In this document: positions 1-7,615 of the stretch, piece after piece | Layout: each line of letters opens with the position of its first letter | Numbering within the stretch: position 1 is the stretch's first letter | NCBI GenBank assembly: GCA_003024175.1 | Contig: MDYQ01000259.1 | Location: 1 to 36,271, forward strand | DNA length: 36,271 nucleotides | Source: Planoprotostelium fungivorum | Taxonomy: Eukaryota; Evosea; Variosea; Cavosteliida; Cavosteliaceae | Direction of reading: 5' to 3' | The notes under the pieces: generated by a model | What the model saw: only the letters and a program-made list of their open reading frames with translations | Told to the model about the DNA's origin: nothing | The model's database searches: none | Translations under genes and position numbers: made by a program

Positions 1-75
1 GCCAGGAAGAGGAGAGCGCCGAAGAAGTCGGCTGCTGCCTCTGATGATTTCAATTTGGTTCCCATGTCAAACTGA
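1..75 (+). CDS. C-terminal end of an unidentified protein (partial)
   Basis: Frame 1 is open from the window edge to TGA at 73-75. It encodes a 24-residue basic then polar tail that begins ARKRRAPKKSAAA. Such Lys/Arg-rich ends are common in nuclear proteins, but nothing identifies the family. The gene body lies outside the window, and the call rests only on the open frame at the edge and the codon pattern. Confidence 0.4.
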   Translation, partial: ARKRRAPKKSAAASDDFNLVPMSN

Positions 76-548
76 TTCCATCATGTCAGCCCTCCATATC
101 AACATTCCCCAATCATAATTATTGCAAAGAAGATGCAATGATGTCTCTTCTCTCAAATAATTACATTCTCCTTACCTCTTTTTTCCTCTATGGGGTGGTC
201 TGCTTGTCGATGACGATGCGGTTTCCTTCTGAATACCGTGATGCGGTTACCTTCTCAGGGATTCGGGCATGTCTACATTCTTTTTCGGACCCGTCGACAC
301 CCGCAGCCGCGGAAAATTGGATCGGAAGCTCTCTTCTATCTGCACAGATACATCCTCTACTACAGCTCCTCTTCTCATGTCTTCTACATCATGAGAGCCA
401 GTCGTTGCATTTCTAAAGAACAGGACGAGCAGCGCGGACGAGAGGATGATGTTTTGTTCTCTCCGTTCCTCCGTTCGGAGGCGGAGAGTTTATTTCTTCC
501 TTTCCGTGGTCATCTGCTCATGTTCCGATGGAGTTGATGGAGACGACA
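76..548. other. Intergenic region, no supported gene
   Basis: The short open frames here lack recognisable protein character and splice-supported continuation. It should hold the 3' ends of the flanking genes, which converge. An imperfect ~23-bp direct repeat (GATGCGGTTTCCTTCTG and GATGCGGTTACCTTCTC) lies at about 213-258. Confidence 0.4.
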
Positions 549-1721
549 TCATCTTCTGAGGAAGATACGACCGAAGCTCCGGGGTACAACGTTACTGTAG
601 AGGAGGTGAGAAGTCGTGAAGAGGTGGATCGTGAAGGAATCACCGGAGGGAGAGCAGCATGCGGTTGACGAAGAGGAGGACGGTGAAACTGCTGCGAAAC
701 AGGGCGGTACTGTACAATCCGAACATGACCATCTGTTCGTCGTCTGTTCAGCGATGATGATGATCATGTGATGGTGGATGTCTCTGACCTGAGCCAAACT
801 GTCCCAGATGGCAGGCCAAGGGTGATCTTCATCATCATCATCTCGACGCTGCCTCGGTCTTACGACTTGTGCACCGACTCTCAATCCACAGAATGCACAG
901 ATTAAAGTGAAGCAGAAGAACACCTGATGATGATTCAATCATCGCGATGCATCACCATCATGATGGAATATGGTGTCACCGTTCTGGGTCGTAGTTTGTG
1001 AAGAGGATAGGTGATGTAGAATGTGATGATGAAGGGAAGAGATGCAAACATGTCGGTGGTGAAGTACAAGAGTGATCTCTTAACGGCCTCTGTGTCATGT
1101 CAATCGTGGTGATGAGTTCTTTACACGTACCCCTCTTGAGTCTTCTCGCTCGTCGCATGTTCCTCTGTTTGTATAAGGACACTGGAGAACATCAGAAATC
1201 ATTATCCACAACATAACCTCACCACTCTCAAAGTAGAGTTGTTTCCACGATACCACATCGGCTGGCTTTTCTTCTGGATCTCTCGACTTGAACTTGATAT
1301 TCTGTAGCTCGCTCTTCTTCCCCCCACAAAATCGATCGGCATACAGATTAGACCAGATCGAATCTTCCAAAGAGATGCGATTCCATCTGCGATTGACCAG
1401 ACGCATGCGAAATAGATCATCTTCACTCAGCATTGAGAAGATGTACTGGAGGCAATCATTGGGAAGCAGCACGTCGTGATGTGACTTGATCATAATAGGA
1501 AAAGAAGGTAAGCCTGTGGACATATACGATTGTTTCGTCGTGCGAAGGTGTGATAAGAGAAAATGGGGCCGCGTATCGTCCTTGTGTAATGTGTGCGGAT
1601 AGATGGTCTGTAAGAAAGCATTCACCCACTCGAATGTCTCTGAAAATTGCATGAGATTGCTGAATCGTGTGGCTGCAGATGATGTTGTAGAATCGGGTTC
1701 GCATCGATTTAGCACGGACAT
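549..1721 (-). CDS. F-box protein with hydrophobic C-terminal segments
   Basis: Modelled as six exons on the minus strand: 1223-1721, 1089-... as 1131-1181, 980-1089, 789-923, 644-732 and 549-594. All phases agree, giving 309 aa. Residues ~84-125 form an F-box (LPNDCLQYIFSMLSEDDLF, then RLVNRRW), followed by a W-K-x-L-Y motif usual just after F-boxes. F-box proteins recruit targets to SCF ubiquitin ligases through Skp1. Unusually, three later exons each encode a hydrophobic stretch (including FASLPFIITFYITY, VFFCFTLICAFCG and LYSTALFRSSFTVLLFVNR) that could be membrane helices. They are separated by a basic/acidic patch ending RRDDDDEDHPW. The F-box exon is solid. The C-terminal exons rest on splice sites and phase only, so the hydrophobic part is less sure. 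Its start lies next to the ankyrin relic at 1764. Confidence 0.65.
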
Positions 1722-1767
1722 TTATGATGGACATTCCATCTATTATGAGTGAAATCAATCCGTTCTG

Positions 1768-1808
1768 TGCTGCCTTCTGATGGCCTCGTTGTCTCTTGCT
1801 GAAGGGGT
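1768..1808 (-). repeat. Inverted ankyrin-repeat fragment
   Basis: These 41 bases match, in minus-strand ankyrin orientation, the segment at 26919-26960 (core GATGGCCTCGTTGTCTCTTG). They directly abut the plus-strand ankyrin relic. This marks an inversion or fold-back rearrangement breakpoint inside an ankyrin array. Confidence 0.65.
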
Positions 1809-1953
1809 CTTGATGAACGTAAGTGTGGATCCATCAACAGATAATCAGTATGCCATCCGATTCGCAGAGGATCTCGATACAGTGCGAGTGCTGTTGGCCC
1901 ATCAACGAGCGGATCCAATCGCACAATACTACGAAGTCATCGAGAGAGCAGTA

Positions 1954-2043
1954 AAACGCCAACCTGATGGAGAGAGATCACCACCTCTCATTTGCAGAAT
2001 ATTTATTGAATTCCTCCGTTCTCTTTTTGGTCAGGTTGGCGTT
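1954..2043. mobile_element. 90-bp MITE-like element with terminal inverted repeats
   Basis: The ends are inverted repeats: left AAACGCCAACCTGATGG, right reading AACGCCAACCTGACC on the other strand. The flanks are CAGTA at 1949-1953 and CAGTA at 2044-2048, a 5-bp target-site duplication. Removing the element plus one CAGTA restores the ankyrin frame known from the paralogue at 26176-28223, so the insertion is directly demonstrated. It has no coding capacity and would need a transposase in trans. The superfamily is not assigned. Related ends lie at 2386, 6137-6245 and 19281. Confidence 0.8.
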
Positions 2044-2261
2044 CAGTAGAAGGAGGCCAGCGTCAGATCTTACAGCTTCTGCTGTCTCGTCATCTCGTGG
2101 GTCTGTTCCAATAGAACAGCTACATCATGCGAGTCTCGATTCGCTGGAGCAGCATCATGCGATTGGCTTTGCTGAGAGGACGCAAGAAGATAGTGCAGCT
2201 GCTGACAGATCATAATGAGCGCAAGTCAGCTGAAGAAAAGTGGATGACCAGAGGGATATAA

Positions 2262-2454
2262 ACTGATCTGTCGTACGTCTCTCTTCTCTCTTCGACTTTA
2301 ATTGTTCGAAAATCTTTTCGGTCACTAAGATGACAATATATCCAAGAGTTATACGTGCAGCTAATCATCCCTGATACGATCAATTAACGCCAACCTGACG
2401 AAAAAGAAAGACCACTGAGCTAAAAGAGAGATTAGGGATATTGTTAAGTACGAT
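2262..2454. other. Intergenic region after the ankyrin relic
   Basis: It begins with sequence shared with the 3' flank of the ankyrin gene at 26100-26175 (reverse orientation). It also holds a lone transposon end at 2386-2410. No gene is seen. Confidence 0.4.
2386..2410 (+). repeat. Solitary MITE terminal repeat
   Basis: AACGCCAACCTGACGAAAAA matches the terminal repeat of the elements at 1954-2043 and 6137-6245. No opposite end is found nearby, so it is a truncated or decayed copy. Confidence 0.55.
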
Positions 2455-2632
2455 TAGTAGACTGTACGGGTGATAGGATCGGCTGTATGGGCGGAATTGA
2501 CCTTGCTGGTGGTTGAATCGGCGAAATTGACTGTACGAGTGGTGGAATCGATTGTACGGGTACTGGGATTGACTGTACGGGTGAAATCGACTGCAGCCGG
2601 TGAAGTTGACTGTACTCGAGCACCGATGGGAA
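2455..2632. repeat. Degenerate minisatellite, ~20-24 bp period
   Basis: About eight diverged copies of a unit resembling GATTGACTGTACGGGTG occur in tandem. They give artificial proline/serine-rich frames on the minus strand (PVQSI-like repeats) that are not believed to be genes. Confidence 0.6.
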
Positions 2633-2763
2633 CCGCTTCACAAATTGGGTGTGGACACGTGGTATCGAGAGAGTACGGCGAGAATTGTATCTTAAGAATT
2701 GCTGGCGTTCTTTTCTCTGCAATCGTGAGTACATGTTTCGGGATTTTTCGAGAGAATGATAAC

Positions 2764-3060
2764 GGATGGAAGAGCGGTTGAAACATGTTCTGTCACAATG
2801 GTACCTGATCAGACGGACTGGAAAGAACGAGCATAATCAGTCGACGTAGTATCCTGACTTGCTCAATTGGAGTGGAGGTGTGGACTGCACGCTCACCAAG
2901 GCAGGACAAAACAGAACTGTTGAATGAAAGGACTCCCTAATGGACTCTCAATGACCCCAACTGACGATGATGAGTCAAGAGCACATCATCGTCGTGTGAC
3001 TCACGTGTCTCTGCTGGTCTTTTCACGTCGTCTCTCGACGTTAATCTATTCTGATGAATA
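2764..3060. repeat. Duplicated non-coding block, copy A
   Basis: It matches 6246-6545 along most of its length. Both copies share GAAAGAGCGGTTGAAACAT-like starts, the CACCAAGGCAGGACAA stretch and the GGACTCTCAATGACCCCAA stretch, with small indels. In both copies it follows the 3' end of an ankyrin gene. It is part of a tandem duplication unit, and no coding function is evident. Confidence 0.7.
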
Positions 3061-3346
3061 GACACCTGATTACTACTCGATCTGCTCCTCTGAATGACGG
3101 TATCTCTCTCCTTCAACTTGGGAAATGTGCATCACCTGCGTGGCTTTAGAATATGACGCAATGGTAACTCACTGACGATGCTGTGCGATGATGTGGTGTT
3201 GTTCACCATCTTTTCGATAATCTTTGGATTCTTCTTTTGGATCGATGTCACGCGAAGCTTCTAACTCTCGGCCGATTGTAGATATACACCTTCATGAGAA
3301 CGTAAGTTGATGACGATGAGAGGAGACAAGTTCATCGCAAGATATC
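3061..3346. other. Region between duplicated block and orphan gene
   Basis: No convincing exon. A short minus-strand open stretch around 3170-3250 is flanked by possible splice sites, but nothing supports it further. Most of this segment is absent from copy B near 6545. Confidence 0.3.
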
Positions 3347-4091
3347 TTATATTTTATGGAAGAGTTTATACACATCGGCTCCTCTAGGTGACGGTAGGCA
3401 GATCCATTCCCCCCATTGCTCCAGACCCCCGTAGCTCGACCATTTGATGATCACGGACCATATGACTCGTTTCTAAATGGAGAAGATATCGTGAGAAGAA
3501 AGGGAGTATGGATCGATGTGTGGACTTCACCTGCTCAAATGTACCGATGTACTGTACAAGTAACTATTTTCCTCCCCCAAATATGTTCTCACCAGGCCAG
3601 TGAACTAAGTGCAACGCTCACAGCGACCTTTCCCACGTACCTACCGTCCAGCGTGACGTTGACGTATAGATGCGTGGATGGAGACAACAGTGTTCGTCTT
3701 GCCCGGTGTCGACTGGGAGATGTCTACGCAGCCTGGGTAGCTGTTGGGGTGACTGATGGATATTTGGTTTGGTCTCACCGGACCTATTGAATCATACCTC
3801 TCTCCACCGCGGTCCACTATTCCTCTTCAAGCTGACGTCCACCAGTCCTGGATGAATAAACGAATAATACTTCACCTGACCATCGTCTAGCGTCTCTATC
3901 TTGGAATTGATCTTCTTCCATGCTCTGCTCTGAAACAATCGAAGAGAATTCGCCTTGTTCTCTTCACTCCATATCCAACTGCCATCGTCAGAGGTAACTT
4001 CGATGCTGAGACATTCACCGTCTCCCATCGGTAAACGTCCTCCATCTGTGAACTGTGTTCGAAATCTCTTGTCACTCTCTTCGTCCTTCAT
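3347..4091 (-). CDS. Orphan 178-aa protein, four exons
   Basis: Modelled exons are 3798-4091, 3645-3740, 3531-3551 and 3347-3472, all phase 0, giving 178 aa from ATG at 4089-4091. The first exon encodes a clean 98-residue segment with GGRLPMGDGECLSIEVTSDD and GSWIWSEENK. The last is Trp-rich (IWSVIIKWSSYGGLEQWGEW). I do not recognise the family; the Gly/Trp/beta-like composition suggests a small sandwich or lectin-like fold, which is inference. The 7-codon exon YIGTFEQ survives as CIGIFEQ in the relic at 6545-6655, which supports it. Exon 2 is the weakest: other frames across it are also open in part. It converges on the ankyrin gene at 1764-2261 and diverges from the one at 4703. Confidence 0.5.
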
Positions 4092-4570
4092 TGTGTCTGT
4101 CTCATCTTCACGATAGACATCGGCTGATCATCACACGCAGTCACTTGATGTTCATCAGACCCACCGGATGACTCTTCTCGTCATTCTGTCCAATTGATAT
4201 GCTTGATCTGTCATAGTCCTCTCCCTTTCTCTCGTCTTCTCTTCTTCTTGTCCCTCTTCTCTCATATATCAACGTTATATATTATCATATATCATTATCG
4301 TATTTCTTCTCCTTCCATTCCTTCTTCTTTCTCTTTGGAAGTTGTGACCGAAAGGAGTGTGATGCTGGATGTCTCGAATGTCTGTCTATCTTTGTTCAAC
4401 GTCATCACGATGTGTTACACCTTCTTTGTTGACAGCATGCTCGATGATGACGATGTTTCAAACTCGTATCCCAGCCGCAAATGATATGGACCTAAGAAAT
4501 GAGATGTTCAACTGAACCATCGCGCTGGGTGATCTGATGTTTTCACTGAGATTATGTCGCCATTGTAGAT
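4092..4570. repeat. Duplicated upstream segment, inverted relative to 25290-25845
   Basis: Its reverse complement matches 25290-25845 in blocks. Shared pieces include AAACATCAGATCACCCAGCG, ATCATTTGCGGC, GGGATACGAGTT, GAGAAAGGGAGAGGAC, and AGACAGACACAATGAAG at the start of the orphan gene. It lies between the divergent orphan and ankyrin genes and probably carries both 5' regions. No intact open frame is believed. A pyrimidine-rich tract lies at 4200-4345. Confidence 0.65.
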
Positions 4571-4590
4571 GAAGTCTTTTTTTCTCTCCG

Positions 4591-4702
4591 CGCATTTTCT
4601 TCTGGATCACTGCCACACCACAAATCCTCACACAACACCTTCTTGCCTTCTTGCACGCGCACCTCATCTTTTCTCATCAATCGGCAGAGAAGACAAGTGA
4701 CG
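4591..4702 (+). promoter_or_regulatory. Conserved 5' flank of the ankyrin gene family
   Basis: The stretch TTTTCTTCTGGATCACTGCC followed by ACACCACAAATC, and the GGCAGAGAAGACAAGTGACG just before ATG, recur upstream of the ankyrin genes at 18561 and (reversed) 28223. Conservation outside the reading frame suggests a shared promoter/5' UTR or simply recent duplication. Confidence 0.5.
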
Positions 4703-6132
4703 ATGAACGGGATGATCACCAGTCACGACATCACACGAGTCATCTTACACGCTGCGCTCAACAGAGACGTCGAACCGGAGGTCCTCCACCGGAAGAGGAA
4801 ACTTTCCTGCCCTGAGTCACACAACACAAGGAGGAAACAGTTTGCTCTCCTTCGCAGCACGTGCAAGTTGTGGAAAGACCTCGGTGAGAAGATGTCACAA
4901 ACTGTTCTCTCTTCTGACGACGTCAGTGGACGACTTCACTGACTGGCTGACCGACGATGATCTGCTTCTGGCTGTGAGAGGCTGCAAGGTAGACTCTGTT
5001 CGCTTCCTATTGTCTCGCGGAGGGCTGGATCCATCTGTACAAGACAATTGGCTAATTGGAGAGGCATCCGAGTATGATTCAACCGAGATCGTACGACTAC
5101 TCTTGAACGATCCTCGTGTGGATCCATCAGCACAAGATAACAAGGCCATCAGACAGGCAGCAAAGTGCCACAGAGGACACGAGGTGATCGAGTTACTTCT
5201 GAAAGATGCTCGTGTGGATCCATCAGCAAACCATCAGGAGGCCATCAAGCGTGCATCACATCAAGGACGTTTGGAGGTAGTGCGATTGCTCTTGAGCGAT
5301 CCGCGAGTGGATCCATCGGCAACTGACAATGATGCCATCATATATGCTGCATCTCGTGGTCACACTCAAGTTGTACAACTCCTGCTGTCTCATCCGCTGG
5401 TGGATCCTTTTGCACGGAATTATGCAGCCATCAGGAGAGCAGAGCAGGACGAATGCATAGAAGTCGTACAACTGCTCCATAATCACGAGATGAAAGTAGC
5501 ATGGGGGGACCTTCTTTACGCACAAGCACGTGAGAAGGTGGACACAAAGGACTACAAAGGTTTAGAGCGGCTCTTTCTGTCACATCCGCTTGCAGATTTA
5601 TCAGTCGTAGACAACACAACTTTCCGTTATGCTTCACGCATGGGCTTCATTGAATGGGTGAGGACACTGATGTCCGATGCACGTGTGGATCCGTCAGCGA
5701 GAGACAACGCGGCCGTCAGGTATGCAGCCTCAAACGGACATCATCACGTAGTACGGCTACTTTTGGCTGATCCTCGTGTGACATCATGAAGTGGTACGGC
5801 TACTTTTGGCCAATCCTCGTGTGGATCCATCAGTAGGAGATAACGAGGCCATCAGATATGCATCATACAGAGAATCTGCCATCACAGTGCAGCTGCTGTT
5901 GGCTGATCAACGAGTAGATCCAACGGCACGAGACAACGAGGCCATTGCGATAGCAGTAGCAAGAGACCATTTTGAGATCTTGCAGCTTCTGCTGTCTCAT
6001 CCTCTCATGGGCTCGTTCGAACAGAACAGCCACATCATGCAATTGGCTTTGCACAGAGGACACAAGGAGATAGTGCAGCTGCTGACAGAACATAATGAGC
6101 ACAAGTCAGCCCAAAGAGAAGTGGATGGATGA
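4703..6132 (+). pseudogene. Ankyrin-repeat protein gene, frame broken near 5784
   Basis: Exon 1 is 4703-4883, the intron 4884-4926 (43 nt, GTGAG...CAG) and exon 2 starts at 4927. The N-terminal module has ITSHDITRVILH and LRSTCKLWKDLG, an F-box-like pattern, then DDFTDWLTDDDLLLAVRG. About ten ankyrin-type units follow, with the signature DPRVDPSAxDNxAIRxA and H-x-E-V-V-R-L-L-L. At 5784-5790 a repeat unit has lost an internal segment: CGTGTG joins ACATCATGAAG, shifting frame to TGA at 5787-5789. The remaining repeats and family C-terminus continue in another frame to 6132. Splicing GTGTGA...CATCAG would restore frame but would use a poor donor, so a deletion is likelier. The truncated product would be 346 aa. 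The function of such proteins (binding partners, perhaps SCF adaptors) is inferred. Confidence 0.75.
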
Positions 6133-6136
6133 CAAG

Positions 6137-6245
6137 AACCGCCAACCTGACAAAAAAGAGATCACCGTCTCTATTTTGTTTGGCGTAGTCGGGAAATAAA
6201 GTCTCTCATTTGCTCCGTGATCTCTCTTTTTTGTCAGGTTGCGTT
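6137..6245. mobile_element. 109-bp MITE-like element, second copy
   Basis: The terminal repeats pair over ~27 bases: left AACCGCCAACCTGACAAAAA then AGAGATCAC, and right, read backwards, AACGCAACCTGACAAAAAAG then AGAGATCAC. The ends match the 1954-2043 element, but the interior differs, as expected of non-autonomous copies. It sits immediately after the ankyrin stop at 6132, where the paralogue continues with GATATAAA, so it inserted in the 3' flank. No clear target duplication is seen. Confidence 0.75.
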
Positions 6246-6655
6246 AATGAAAGAGCGGTTGAAACATCTTATGTTACAATAGTACCTGATCTTATCCGGA
6301 CTTGCTCCTCGTACTCAATCCAAAGCCTTGTTTAACATCCATCAGTTGTCCACGTTCGACTTGGCTGTAGTAGAGGTGAGTACTGCACGTTCACCAAGGC
6401 AGGACAAGACAGAACAGTTGAATGAAAGGACCCTGTAATGGACTCTCAATGACCCCAACTGACGTTGATGAGTCAAGAGCACATCATCGTCGTGTGACTC
6501 ACGTTGTTTCCTGGTCTTCTCTTGGCGTTATTCTATCCCAATGAAGAAACATATGACCCATTACTAAATGGAGAAGATATCGTGAGAAAAAAGGGAATGG
6601 ATCGATGTGTAGACTTCACCTGCTCGAATATACCGATGCAGTAGGAATAAAGAGC
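6246..6655. repeat. Duplicated block copy B with relic of the orphan gene
   Basis: 6246-6545 copies 2764-3060. The match then jumps straight to sequence equivalent to 3455-3555 (ATGGAGAAGATATCGTGAGA and a 7-codon exon reading CIGIFEQ on the minus strand), omitting the ~400 bases between. This is a truncated copy of the [block + orphan gene] unit and is not coding. Confidence 0.7.
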
Positions 6656-6677
6656 TTTCACACAAAGGACGATGATA

Positions 6678-7454
6678 TCAATTTATCTCTTTGTACTTGT
6701 CTAAAGCGTCGGACAATCTTCCCCACAGTCCTCCGTGCCATCCTCTCATCTCGTCCCATTTCGAAAACGTCTCCTCGATCATCATCAGCCAGCCTCCCAC
6801 GATCAAGTCTGCATAAGACAGACAAGCGCCCTCCAGAAACGGTCCCTCATCTCTGCAACGAAAGACGTTGGCTAAATCGTTCAGATTCGACTTGAATGTC
6901 TCTACATCTTTCTTCTCTTGCTCGGCAGTGGTGACCATACCCCACGGGATGTTAAACTTGTCCATCATCTTCTTTTGGAAGACCTGTATGGTTGTGGCAT
7001 CTAGAGGCATCTTGAATAGATGAGAGACTCCCGAACGTGTGAAGACAGTGTCCACGAACTGATTGAAGGCGGCATGGATGCTGATGGAAGACGGTGGAAT
7101 GAGACGAGGAAGGTGTGGATATTTGTCGTCCAGATAGAGAGCAATGTCGAAGGAGTCTCCTTTGATGATTTGATGGTGATGGTCTCTGATGATGGGCAGC
7201 GTGTAGAACGAGGAGCCGTCAGGGTATAGGCGGCACGGTGGGACGTCCAGATCTCTTCTCACTTTCTCTACATCCATAAGAGGGACAAAGACAGTCTCAT
7301 AATCCACCCCTTTGTAATTCAAAGCCAATCTGTTTGCGTCAGATCTTGATGATGTTTCAAGATGAAAGCACCTCGTCTTCCACGGATTCGGTGCAAAAGT
7401 CCTGACGGGAGCGGCAGAGGCGATGTCATAGAACGTGATGTGTGGTGTTGTCAT
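6678..7454 (-). CDS. Glutathione S-transferase-like protein
   Basis: Two exons (7372-7454 and 6678-7329), 244 aa. The 42-nt intron 7330-7371 has GTGCTT...AACAG ends and no stop, so an unspliced reading would add 14 residues. Splicing gives the typical N-terminal GST pattern NPWKTRLALNYKG followed by VDYETVFVPL, then a cis-proline position before xxTLPII and a D-S-F-D-I-ALYLDDKYP element. Together these form the thioredoxin-like glutathione site (residues ~1-100). The rest is the helical GST C-terminal domain, including GPFLEGACLSYADLIVGGWL (N-capping/SxADL motif). The likely role is cytosolic conjugation or reduction with glutathione. The style resembles the Ure2p/fungal-type GST group, but the class is not certain. 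No catalytic Tyr is obvious. Its 3' end abuts the duplicated block. Confidence 0.85.
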   Translation of the reverse strand: MTTPHITFYDIASAAPVRTFAPNPWKTRCFHLETSSRSDANRLALNYKGVDYETVFVPLMDVEKVRRDLDVPPCRLYPDGSSFYTLPIIRDHHHQIIKGDSFDIALYLDDKYPHLPRLIPPSSISIHAAFNQFVDTVFTRSGVSHLFKMPLDATTIQVFQKKMMDKFNIPWGMVTTAEQEKKDVETFKSNLNDLANVFRCRDEGPFLEGACLSYADLIVGGWLMMIEETFSKWDEMRGWHGGLWGRLSDALDKYKEIN

Positions 7455-7615
7455 CCGATGGTGTGTCGATCTGGGAGCCGTCTGTTATAACAACGCATCG
7501 GAATATCGGAATGTCGCTCGTAATATATTCCGAAGTTCTGCGGAATCCCGACCATCTACAACGGACATCTTTTCGTTCGATCTCTTCATCTCGTATAACG
7601 AGATCTTCTTCCTCT

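Larger units (their letters stand above)
1764..2261 (+). pseudogene. Ankyrin-repeat gene relic interrupted by a MITE
   Basis: This is the 3' end of an ankyrin gene, closely matching the C-terminus encoded at 26176-26500 (minus strand). From about 1826 it reads VDPSTDNQYAIRFAEDLD, continues to IERAV, and is then cut by a 90-bp element at 1954-2043. With the element and one copy of its 5-bp duplication removed, the frame resumes (EGGQRQILQLLLSRHLVG). It meets an in-frame TAG, then runs through the family C-terminus (IVQLLTDHNERKSAEEKW) to TAA at 2259-2261. The 5' part of the gene is missing, and the left edge carries an inverted ankyrin fragment (1768-1808). It is clearly non-functional. Confidence 0.8.

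Noticed and set aside
2444-2786. Pro/Ser-rich open frames over the minisatellite
   Set aside because: They arise from a degenerate tandem repeat with a near-multiple-of-three period and have no start context, splice support or family likeness.
3416-3790. Plus-strand 124-codon frame over the orphan gene
   Set aside because: It is open and partly plausible, but the minus-strand exon set keeps phase through four exons and is supported by the relic at 6545-6655.
5784-5836. Rescue intron GTGTGA...CATCAG in the ankyrin gene
   Set aside because: The donor departs from the GTGAG/GTAAG consensus and the interval is itself ankyrin coding sequence, so a deletion explains it better; kept only as a test.
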